Origin: Gremmenia infestans
Lineage: Eukaryota > Ascomycota > Leotiomycetes > Helotiales > Hamatocanthoscyphaceae
Length of the DNA stretch: 64,000 bases
Direction of reading: 5' to 3'
Assembly (NCBI GenBank): GCA_032629725.1
Contig: JAFEVB010000036.1
Span: 124,001 to 188,000, forward strand
Both the position numbers and the translations under genes were made by a program. The notes beneath the pieces are model-generated. The model searched no databases. It was given only the letters and a program-made list of their open reading frames with translations, and had not been told where the DNA came from. Below are positions 48,842 through 59,004 of the stretch, piece by piece (position 1 is the first letter of the stretch; the number at the start of each line of letters is the position of its first letter).

Positions 48842-49129
48842 ATGACAACAAGCAACGCCCGAGAGATGACCTGCTACCCCGAATTCCAGGCCGAAGCAGT
48901 CGCCACAGCCGTAAAAGACGCCGCAGTCTCGTACGCCGATACAGTAACCGGCTACAAGCTAGAGTCCCTGCTAAACGCCACGATAACAACAAACCTCGAT
49001 GGCAGCTACAGTTTCCACCTTCCCAAACACGAGCGTGATAAGCAAATTGTGGATAATGCACAGAAGTTCGTAGAGCTGCTGTCTGGTCAGGAGGGCAAGT
49101 TGGGCGAAAAGGAGATGTCGATATGTTAG
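48842..49129 (+). CDS. Small hypothetical protein, 95 residues
   Basis: Open frame with a good fungal leader (CAACGAACAACAAACATAGTTATG). Contains YADTVTGYKLESLLNATI and a charged C-terminal helix (HERDKQIVDNAQKFVELLS). No family recognised. A second plus-strand frame, 49123-49419, starts at the overlapping ATGTTAG and encodes Lys/Arg then Glu/Asp blocks; it may be the next exon of the same gene or meaningless low-complexity sequence. I could not find a clear intron joining them. Confidence 0.4.
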   Translation: MTTSNAREMTCYPEFQAEAVATAVKDAAVSYADTVTGYKLESLLNATITTNLDGSYSFHLPKHERDKQIVDNAQKFVELLSGQEGKLGEKEMSIC

Positions 49130-49923
49130 ACTTTATCTTTTGCTTTAATCAAGATATAAAGAAGGAAAAGAAGCGGAAACGGAAGCAGAACAGGAGGAAA
49201 ACTGAAGCCGATGAAGAGGAAGAGGAAGGTGATGAAGATGAAGATGATAGGGAGAAAGGCGATCTAAATGGCGAGGAAAGTCCGAAGAATGTTGGAAATT
49301 ATACGGGAAATGTCAACAATTGCGAGCTAGACATGGTTGATGCTCGATCCACCAGAGGTGTTAATGAGCTAGATGGTCAGCTAGCACTTGCGAGTGGAAT
49401 AGCAGGCACTATCCTCTGAGTTCTGGGTGTTGTATTATTTGAAAGTAACAATACGAGTAGTACCCTTTCCGAGATAGCCAAATGCTCAATCCTTGATCAT
49501 AAGAAAGACAGTTAGCAACACTGACCCATCTACTACAGAGCTGCATACAATCAAAGTGAAAAGATATATTCAACCAGCTAGAAACATGTAGAGTTTTTGC
49601 GAGGAATTGAAACTGTGCCATAAGCAAAGGCGGTCTTTTCCCATGCAATATAGTTGCTGGACGTTAACGTTGAATTGAGCATTGGGATGATGGTGGTGAC
49701 ATGGATGTGCTGGTGCTCTTAAACTGCAATGAATTATTGGAACGCTGATTCTGCTTTATTATATTCGGAGACTTCCAGAGATAAATACGAGATGCTCACC
49801 GGCAATATCCCCTTCTTTTGAGGGGTGGAGGTCTGGTTTGGCCAAAATAGCTCGAATAGCTCTAGTCCAGTATCCCTTGCCGCAAAGGCTTGGCACTTGT
49901 TTACACAGCAACGCAGCCAGCGC
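49130..49923. other. Spacer with low-complexity open frame
   Basis: Contains the K/E-rich frame to 49419 described with the upstream small ORF, then about 500 bp with nothing recognisable before the TinC-like gene. Confidence 0.35.
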
Positions 49924-52055
49924 ATGAATTCCATAACAAATCGTCGAACAGTCACAACCTCGACAGAAATCCTTTCAAAGGCTCAACTCCCTAAAAGCTT
50001 TATGGACAAAATGGAATCCGATAATCTGCGTACCGCTTCGCTATATATCAACAACCAACTTCTTTCCCGTGGCCTACTACGAAATGGCCAAACAATCGAC
50101 TTTGCATGCCCTGATAAAGGCGAAGGAGGAATGGAGGCCACAATGGGCAAAGTCATGAGCATAGTAAACGATCTGATATTGCGAAGAGATGTGAGTTATT
50201 ACGCGATGGTTTCCTCTACCAGAATACTAACGTGCTTGCGCAGCGCGATGCCACACAACGCGAAACCCTGTCGCAAACCATCCGTACTATACGCGCTGAT
50301 TCCCTGCGCCAGACGACGGATTTCGAGCGTTTGAACAATAAATACGCGGAGGCGCAACGGAAAGTGGGATTAGCAGAGGCGGCGGAGCGCGCATTCAAAC
50401 AGCAGATTCGTGGCGCGGAGCATGCGGCTCGGGGGTTGAAAGAGGAGATGGGGAGGATGAGGATACTGGTAAATCAGACAAGGAATCAGTGCGCGAATGA
50501 GGTTCGGAAGAGGGAGCGTGTTATTGAAAGCATGAAGAAACACGTTGGTGAGGGAGGACGAGCGCGAGGCAGTGGGAAGGCTGTGGGTGTTGTCACTATC
50601 AATGTTACTGCTGGAGTTGGAGAGGAGGTTGCGAAAGCTGGAGCGAGTGTTGGGACTGATGACGCGAATTACGATTTACGAATGGAAACGAATGAGTTTT
50701 TGACAGAACTGGCAAGAGGGCTTAGCGAGGAAAATGAAAATATTGGGGGGTTGCTTCGGAGGACGGTGGATTCGCTACGGACTCTGAGCGGATGCGAAAA
50801 GGATCACGAAGGAAACATGGTTGTCCAAACGGATGCTGGGTATGAAAGTCTTGCCGCAGAGATGGATTTCGTGATCGAACACCTGCGAACTTTGTTAACA
50901 AATCCGTCATTTGTGCCATTGGAAGAGGTTGAAGTCAGAGAAGAGGAGATCATTCGACTGAGGGAGGGATGGGAAAGGATGGAGTCAAGATGGCGAGACG
51001 CTGTCCAGATGATGGAAGGATGGAGCAAACGCATGACCAGGAGCGGCCAGACTGTCAACCTAGAAGAACTGAAGATGGGTCTCAAGCTGAGCCCCTTGAA
51101 GCCGAAAGGAGAAGAGAATCAAGCATTCCAGTTATCAACACTTATGGAAGAAGGCGAAGGCGACACTCAGGCAGATATCGATGCCATGGACGATTCTGGA
51201 CTTCCTACTCCAGAAGAGCCGGACTTTGACGAGGACTGTGAAGATTCTGAATCCAGCCTTTTCGACGACGAGCCAGAGGACGAGATATCAGAAGAAGCCT
51301 TCGAAGAAGAACAGCAAGATGTGACTATCGAGACAGCCTCTTCACTATCACCCGGTCCAGCACCACAACTCTCTCCACTCCGAGAAACAACTGGGAACCG
51401 CAGACTACCTTCACCCGAAAAAGAAGGCTTCACAACAATTGTCGAAGAAAATACCTTCGACTTACTACAAATGCAATCCTCCCCACCTCGCAAAGCAAAA
51501 TCCACACCCCGAAGCCAACGCAAGAACCAAAGTCAAGACTCCCAACTCTCAGCAACACCTTCAGACGATGTCTCTCTCCTCAAAACATCAAACGTGTCTC
51601 AACGTTCACCACGCAAGGTCTCAAATCCAACCCCTAAATCCCACTCCACTTCCGCGCCAAAACTGCAGCAAACACCATCGAGTCGCCTACCTCGCCCACG
51701 AGAAGGATTGCCGCAGCAAAGTCCACTAACTATGGCGTCTATAGCAGCGAAACTAGCAGCGACAGAACGAGAAGCTGATGCTGCGAGAGTGAGGGCTAAA
51801 ATTAAGGCTGCCAAGTTGAATCGCAGCAGTACTGAAAAGATGGCTCCACCGCCACTCCCATCACCAAAGAGAAACGAAGCGGTGCCCCTGAAAGAAACGG
51901 CATCGGGCGAGGTTTCTTCTCGAAAGCGGAAAGCTACTGCGTCGGGGAGAGCTCAGGGCGGGAAGGCGAATCGGAGAAGAAGTACGTTGAGTCCGTGGGA
52001 GTTGGAGAGCTTGATTATGGGGGGTGTTGGTGCGAGTCCGAGTAAGGATGATTGA
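49924..52055 (+). CDS. Afadin/alpha-actinin-binding (SSX2IP/Msd1/TinC-like) protein
   Basis: Two exons, 49924-50190 and 50244-52055, give 692 residues. The N-terminal 90 residues carry the ADIP-type start (DNLRTASLYINNQLLSRGLL). A long coiled coil follows (about 90-180: NNKYAEAQRKVGLAEAAERAF), then a helical middle with RMETNEFLTELARGL and RRTVDSLRTLSG. The second half is acidic, then Ser/Pro/Lys-rich and disordered, with SPRK and STPRS-type sites. Fungal relatives (A. nidulans TinC, S. pombe Msd1) anchor microtubule minus ends at the spindle pole body and bind NIMA or Wdr8 partners. It ends SPWELESLIMGGVG, a short conserved-looking tail. The ATG chosen is the first in frame; an earlier exon cannot be excluded. 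Confidence 0.82.
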
Positions 52056-52747
52056 TTCTGATTTCGGTTTTGTAACAATGATTGGATTGGATTGGGATGG
52101 CGTTTGGGGGTGCGGCTGGTTTGGGGGTATGAAGTTATGAATTGTTGTATAGATGTTCTTGTTTTAATACCATGGATTGCACACGCTCACTCTATTACTA
52201 TTTGCACCCTCAAAAACCTCACAAATACCCGCTACCTCATAGGTTGAAGGCCGCCACGCCCTTGGGCTGCGTCCCGAAGTTGAAACGAGACTGGAAGGGC
52301 CTGTAGGAATGGAATGGTCTAAACACGGTTGGAGGAATGTACAAAAACCTATTATTTGCACGCACGTTCGAGTTTCTATAGATAAAACGCCACTCCTAGC
52401 TTTTTGGTATCCCCGCTTGCACTTTGCGCATTTCATTGCCTTACCTCGCTGTGTGATTAACATGTTTCTTTCATATCTTTGTTTTTGTCTCCTGCATAAA
52501 GTATAATGGTGTAGGAGATATTGTCTTCTTGACCTCTCTTATTTCATGTTTCGCGCGGGCTCTGGGGATGGATGGGGAGGTTGACTGACTATTGTCTTGT
52601 GAGTAGGTACTACCTAAGTCTATTATGCCCTGGCTGTCTGTATTTCGTGTCATGCGGCAGACATCACATCAGCCAACGCTATCACCTGGTACCTCTGCAG
52701 AGTGAGGCGAAGCGAAGCGTGCTATATTAAAGTTTGCAACATCCAGC
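52056..52747. other. Convergent 3' region
   Basis: 692 bp between converging genes. Nothing recognisable. Confidence 0.4.
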
Positions 52748-53893
52748 TTATGGTAACTGCTCGCCTTGTTCCTGCCCTGCCACTCCTGCTGGGCCCCATG
52801 ATCGACCATTACCCTTGTTCCTGCGTCCGTTCCATCGCTTGCCTGAGGCCTGAGCTCCATCATAACGTGATTCGAATCTTGGTCTGAACTGCTGGTATCT
52901 TCCTCCGTCTCCATAGTCCCCCCTCGGTGATCTCGATCTATGTGTCTGCCTATCACCATCTCCACCTCGCGGCTGGTCGTATCTTGGTCGGTAAGAGTCT
53001 CCTATCTGAAGCCCATAAGGTCCGTAATACATGAGATCGGATCCTTGTCGACGAGATCCTCGGTCTCTCGATTCACCCTTGTCGTGTGCTCTGTCGCGAG
53101 ATGAACTCCTTGATTGACGACCAGATGCCCCTCCAACATCAACCTTTCGGGCGCCTTGTGCTTCGGGTGATTTGACTGCATTGTCTTCTACATCTTCGAT
53201 CGGTTTCTTTTGGGGTGCTGGCATGGGGAACTCTTCTGGCAGGACTAGTCTTGTTAGCTGTGTGCCTTGCATTGTCGCATGTGCACTTACAGAATTTGTC
53301 CCAAACGAGCTTGTCAATCTTCCATGCTTGCTCGTATCTGCTCAAGTCGTCTCCGTAAACTTCATACACGTAGACATCGGCAGTAGCCTCCGCAAGTTGT
53401 GCTTCGAATTGGTCGAGGTCAATGCCGTTATTTGAGGCTCTGCTTTTGATCATGGGCATAACAGACATGTAGAGCCCGAAGTTCAGATCGACTGTGCTCA
53501 GTTGAGACATTTCGAAATAGGTTGAACAGATCGTAGTACAAGTAGGTAGTTGATACGAAAGAAAAGATCGAGATACTTGGTGTCGTTGAGTGAATCATTT
53601 TCCCTAGCTAGTCCCGGGTGGTATTCACAAACCGCGAGAGACATAGTTACCGGCATGTGCTGGCAGAATTCGTTCCACCTTTGCAATAGAAAAGACCCCT
53701 CTCCCGTAATTGAATTGATTTTCACTTTCCCTGCAACAGCCTACTTCCAATGAGACTCTGGTGGTGGACAAGCGTCCTTCGGCCTCTGAATATGACTTCT
53801 CGAGCTAGAACAACAGTAGAAGCGCAAGCTTTTCTCCTCGATTTTAAGTGGATAGTTTCCAGAATACAATTGATCAATAGTATAAAACTGCAT
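52748..53893 (-). CDS. RG/RS-rich protein of unknown function, 5' end unresolved
   Basis: The firm part is exon 53510 (or 53491)-53291 joined to 53244-52748; read from the ATG at 53510 it gives 238 residues. It has a compact head (FGLYMSVMPMIKSRASN, YVYEVYGDDLSRYEQAWKID) and a C-terminal half full of RS, RD and RGG-like repeats, as in RNA-binding proteins. Upstream, the minus strand from 53725 to 53557 is strikingly protein-like (RWNEFCQHMPVTMSLAVCEY) and splices cleanly (donor after 53557, acceptor before 53491) into DLNFGLYM. The same frame extends to an ATG at 53893 (MQFYTIDQLYSGNYPL) but is broken by TAG at 53743-53741. Either a small intron covers the TAG, or the long form is inactivated and the short start is used. 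Function unknown. Confidence 0.6.
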
Positions 53894-54608
53894 GGTAGCT
53901 TGAATTCAAGAATGTACCTTACCTGGCGCTCTAGATACTTCGTTTACTTCTAGCCTCGAATGGTCAAGAGGGACAACTTCGGTAGTTTGTTTTGCTATAT
54001 AAGGTAGCTATATAACGAAATAAGTATTTATCCACTCAACGGGTTTCGGGGTGGTGTTTCTGGTATGGACGGTATGGTCAGGTGTGATAACCTGTCGCGT
54101 GCTGCCGGTATCTTATTTCATCGCCTGCTACCTTAAAGGCGGAGCCACCGAGCATATTCGACCTTTTGTCATCTTGATTAATATTACATTTTTGTCTTAG
54201 GTTATAATTTGTTTATACCATGTTTTTATTAAGTTTCTCGAATAGGAATCTCTTAGGAATCTCTAGGTTTTACTTTTGATCAGATAGGCCTTTTTGCTAT
54301 TCTTTTTCATATGGGTAATCATTTAATCCCGAGTAAATGTTTACTCTCGCTTAGCGAGATTTTCTTTCATCCCCCCTTAAGCGCTCACTGGAAAGGGAAA
54401 CTGGTCACGGGCAAGCAACTTTACACTCGACTTCTATCATTAATTTGCAGTAGTTTCTCTTGAATAGGTTTTCTATACCCATTTGATTGGTATCTCGTTG
54501 ACTTGGCCCCCTTTTAAAAAGAATCAAACCATCTACTTATTGACACACAGTTCGAATCTCCAGCTTTGAGCTACATCACGATTTACAACACCAAAAATCC
54601 TATGTTCC
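53894..54608. other. Spacer, AT-rich
   Basis: 715 bp between minus-strand loci. No gene seen. Confidence 0.4.
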
Positions 54609-55658
54609 TCAAAACTCAATACCTAACTTCTCCTTCGTGTCAAAACCATAGGCATTTCCATACGCACCCTTCAAATATGTATTCAATGTCTCTTGTTCAT
54701 GTTGATATTGTCCCTGAATCTGAAGCCCACCATCGCTTTCAAGCTGCGGTCGAAGCCCCCCTGAGAAACTAATCCCCATAGCATTCCTAGTACTATCAGT
54801 ATACTATAATGTACTTCAGACACCCATTCTAAACAGCGAATCACTCACCTGAACCAGGGCGCGGAATGGATCATCGCAAGCATGACTCTTGTCTGCTCCG
54901 TGAAGTTCGGCTTCCCCACATGCCATAACCGCAAATCCCGCACGAAAATCGAGCCTTTCCTGACGACCGGTTGTGAGGATCGCCGCTCTTGCGCTCGTGC
55001 TGCAAGCACATCTTTCCTGATGCGGCCGCTCGCTCTCTCGCCGTGCTCGCCTTCCTGAATATGTATCCCCGAGTTCAGATGCAAACCTAGCCAGACTTCT
55101 GTGGTGCGTTCTCGGGTATCATCTTGACCAGTGGGATGTTTACAACTAGCGCGAATGGGCATTGGAGGTGTTCGAAGTCGGCGTCCGAATGGACGGGTTG
55201 CGATTGGGGTTCTGGGCCGGGAGCTGGCGGGAGTGCGCTGTTACCGGATATGAAGGATAGCCTGGGGCGAGGACCCAGTATGGACGAAGTGGTTTGGGTG
55301 GCGAGGGGGTCAAGGAAGATGGTTGGGTCGATTTACTTTTTCACCAATGGGGGGGTTTGCTGGATGTTCCTTTTTCACATTAGTGCATGTTTTTTTTAGG
55401 ACTGTCAGGTGGGAAGAACCCTTTGTTGTAGTTGAATGGCATTCCATCACCGGCTGATTGTAGGAAGAGGGCATCTTCAACCATATTCTCATTCAAGAAG
55501 TCAAGCTTGTCATGTGGGATTGCATCTTCGAGGACTACGATACCGTCATAGTGAAGTGCACGTGTTGCGAGTTCAAGGCTCCTCCATGATAAAGTCCCAG
55601 AGTGCCTCTCCTCTGGTGTTACAATGACAGCTTTTGGAAGTGACGAAAGTCGTTTCAC
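54609..55658 (-). pseudogene. Decayed phytanoyl-CoA dioxygenase (PhyH) family gene
   Basis: The Fe(II)/2-oxoglutarate dioxygenase fold can be followed from ATG at 55658 (RALHYDGIVVLEDAIPHDKL, then GDGMPFNYNKG). An intron with a weak donor (GTTCTT) rejoins to NIQQTPPLVKK, where a TAA interrupts the frame. It continues IDPTIFLDPLATQTTSSILGP, SQPVHSDADFEH (the iron-binding HxD) and NIPLVKMIPEN, then a 1-nt loss shifts the frame to TTEVWLGLHLNSGIH, SGRIRK, VVRKGSIFVRDLRLWHVG (distal His) and MLAMIHSAPWF. After a GTGAGT intron the last exon (HEQETLNTYLKGAYGNAYGF) is off by one, next to a six-base homopolymer. At least one stop and one frameshift make it non-functional. Metal ligands are still readable, so decay is recent. 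Confidence 0.85.
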
Positions 55659-57522
55659 TGAACGTCAGATTTGCTGGGGAGCCAGTGCTCTTATGCTTGA
55701 TTTTGGGATTCGAGAGAACATTATGAAGTAGCTGTTTTGCGACTTAAAATTGAGAAGGGTGAATATGGATAGCTTAATATTCTTTGTTTTCAAAAGGGAC
55801 ATTGTCTTCTCTGGTATACACTAACACACTTATATATGTCCGAATCCCACTATCGACCCCGCCAAGTCACTATGCCACCATCCTACCTCTCCACCCCCGC
55901 CCCTTTTCCCCGGATGTATTCATGCCTGCCAATCGTTAAATGGCCGAGTCGTAAGGTTCCTCCTTCTTAATCTACCGGTCCGAATACATAGTGGAAACAG
56001 ATATGTTCCGTCCATTCATGACTCCCTAGTTTCATAAATATCAATGCATTTCCGACTGACCTAGTCCATTCATAGAGTTATAGTATAGATTCACATATAG
56101 ACTAGCCTATTTTCAAAGGGAGTAGGGAATTGTCCTGAGTGCACGTAAGGATTACTGTTTTTTTAGGAATTAGTATAAGACGGCTTTGGTTCATATGGTG
56201 AATTGTGGAAGGTTCATAGGCTAGTGATTTCGCCTGCTTGGACGAAGAGGAACCCTAGTATTATGTATCTTAGAGCTTGAGTCTGGATTTGGGAAGAAGT
56301 GTACAACATTTTAGAAAGTCGCTCTTGAAAAATAATCTATATCTTGAGCATACACTTAATCATCTTGCATTTATAAGATTCCTAGTCTTATTCACGCACC
56401 ATCGCCCTCGCAAAATAGCAAATCCCATTTAATCCGATTCGCCAACCAAAAATTCCTACTCTATGATTAAGCGAGCCCCTTTCTTTCACTCCTAAAAACA
56501 GCCTACCCCCCGGCCCCCCGCTTAGCAAGCCCTTAAAAAAACATAAACAAAAGTCCCTTAGTACAAAAAAACAAAACGTAATTGCATAATACACAAAACC
56601 GCGAATGCTAGATAGATAGAAGAAGAAACTTAAAACTTCAAAAGCACGCGGAACTTGAAAATACCTACCTATCTACCAAACAGAAGCCAAACAAGGTAAA
56701 AGAAAAGTTAGTCTAGGACACCTCCGAGCAAGCTCAGCGATAAATTCTTAAAGACACCTAGACCAGTACACCATTACACAGTATACCTAGATACACTTGG
56801 ATGTATTTTGACTTGCGTTTATTCAATTATATATACCCCCACCCTATCCTCCTTGGTGAATGTGAATGCGGCCGCATTTTTTCTGGCCATCCATTAGCTT
56901 TTATGCGAAGTGCAACAAAAGGTTTAGGCTTCCTATTTAGGATGGGTATTGGGTGTAATTCACCCATCAGTGACTTTTTTGGTACTAAGTGTAGTCAAGG
57001 CATGGAATGGAGGATGTTCAAGTAGGAAATAGAATGGAAAGTGCCAGTGCGAGAGCTATCAACTTAGTGCTCCCTTATAGGAATATGATACTCAAATTAC
57101 TCAATTAATGTGGATAAGATCTTGGGGTTTCTTTTGATGGCGCCAAAAAGGAAAAGACAGACAGACTGCTTTGGACCAAGGTGGAAATACAGCAGAGAAA
57201 ACCTTAAACAAAGCCTCCCTCTCCTGAATAGACACAACTCCCTCCCTCCACCGGACCCCATCCCCGACTATTATTCTCTTCCAAAGCCAGACCCACGCCG
57301 TCTAATGAGAAAAGTCCATAGACATAGTAACCCCTTACGCATAATTGTACAGCAACGCTGTTGCCAGCTTAGTTTCCTTGCAGTTTAATTTCTTTTCCTA
57401 GCCCTCCTTTCGCCTGAGAAGTAAATCAATCGAATTGAACCAATGTAAACACCATGCCGCCTGCGGACTAATCAATCCCACGAGTACAAATGAAATATCT
57501 AAACGTAAAGAGTGTTGGGCAA
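55659..57522. other. Gene-free stretch
   Basis: 1.86 kb between the PhyH pseudogene start and the stop of the Zn2Cys6 gene. C-rich and A-rich homopolymers near 56505-56580. No supported gene. Confidence 0.45.
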
Positions 57523-59004
57523 TCAAGTAGCTGAGATACCAATCGAGGGACGTCGATGAGGAGCGTGGTGGATGTTCATGGGTGGAGGAGGGTAGCTGGA
57601 CTGATTATTGTAGGGGACGTATGCATGGCCATTTACCAAGTTGCTGTTCGACATTGACGACATTAAACCTTCCGGTCCTCCTTGGCTGCTCTGGGAACCT
57701 CTTTTAGTCTCGCTGCTGGTTCCATACGAAGACTCTACCGACTCGTTGGCATGGAAGAGGCCCTCGTTGTTCGGAGCATATATTTCGGAATTTTGCGGAG
57801 ATAGGGTCTGCGAATTGTACGCTCTCTGGGATGACGCAAGCGATTCGGGACTACTACTGGAGTACGGAAGGTAGGATGATGAGAGGGATTCGTTTTCGCT
57901 GTTGATAGATTTTCTGGATTGGGCGTTCGTGCTTACAAGTCCATCGTAGGACTGATATCCTCCCTGAGCAGTTGGAAGACCGCTAGAGCTTGAGTGAAGG
58001 TAGGATCCCACCTGCTGTCGGTTAGCAGCTGGGAAGGGAAGAACACGATTGTGTGCACTTTCAGGCGTAGGGAGAGATCCATTCAAGGTTTGGCCGCTCA
58101 GCGAAGAGTTTTTGGTCTCAGGGCTGATGGTTGGTCGAAGTGGGTAGGTATGATACGGGAGCTGACCATGACTGAAAGATGATTCCTGCTCGAGATACAC
58201 TGGAGCATTCTTGGAGGAATGTGGTGTCGGGGTCCATGATCGGCTCACACTGGCAACTGGAAAGTTGGAAGAGAGAAGCTGGTCGGAGCTCATAGCTGCT
58301 GGGTAGGACTGTTGCATAGCAAAGTCGCCCTCGTCTTGGTAATCAAATGGCGGCATCGTATAGTATTTGGCGTTTGCTGGATACTGATACCCTGACAATG
58401 AGGTGTTGGTGCGTTGATAGTAAGCATCAACAACGGGCGACGTCTGTTGAACATAGGCATGATGGCCGTATGGGACCATGCGACACTGAAGTCGGGCCGC
58501 TGCAGATGGAGGCTCGAAGTGATTGAAGTCGTTCGGCTCGTTCTTCATGGTTGCTTCAGTAGATGAGACCTACAGAAAGTAAGCAATAAGCACAGCGATT
58601 GCGCACAATTCATTATTTACCCTCAAGAATTGGCAATGCTCGTTGCCAGCATTTTTGCAGTTTGTACACGGGAGACCACCTCCTAGATCACCACTGCAAC
58701 GGATCTTGCGTTTCCGGCATCGTCCACACTGTATAGCATCAGCTCCGAAATCTCGAAATCTCGAAGCGATCGAGCGACTTACAGCAACTGGAATTCTGCT
58801 CCTTGGTCGAGAGTTATTCTCTTGATCCGCAGCGCTATTGCCACTCCGAGTCTCATGGTTCGACAACTGATGTTCCCGGGCCGTGTTATAAGGACTAGGT
58901 GCGGGAGGTAAGTCGCGGTCGTGGCTCAGAGGGTAACCATGCCCACGGCTGCTATCTCGACGGAAGGTTTGCCCGTCATTATCAAAGTACGCTCGAGTCA
59001 CCAT
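57523..59004 (-). CDS. Zn2Cys6 transcription factor
   Basis: Three exons, 59004-58783, 58728-58621 and 58569-57523, give 458 residues. The zinc cluster begins directly at the start of exon 2, residue 75: CGRCRKRKIRCSGDLGG then PCTNCKNAGNEHC, a full six-cysteine pattern CX2CX6CX8CX2CX6C. Exon 3 continues FLRVSSTEATMKNEPNDF. The rest is Ser/Tyr/Pro/Gln-rich and disordered, without the usual fungal_trans middle homology domain. Intron 1 (58782-58729, 54 nt) is a multiple of three and lacks a stop, so the unspliced form would add 18 residues just before the cluster. Target genes are unknown; no gene cluster surrounds it. Confidence 0.88.

Noticed and set aside
54551..54564. B-box-like GTTCGAATCTCC
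   Set aside because: No A box or foldable cloverleaf upstream; the flanks do not form a T stem.
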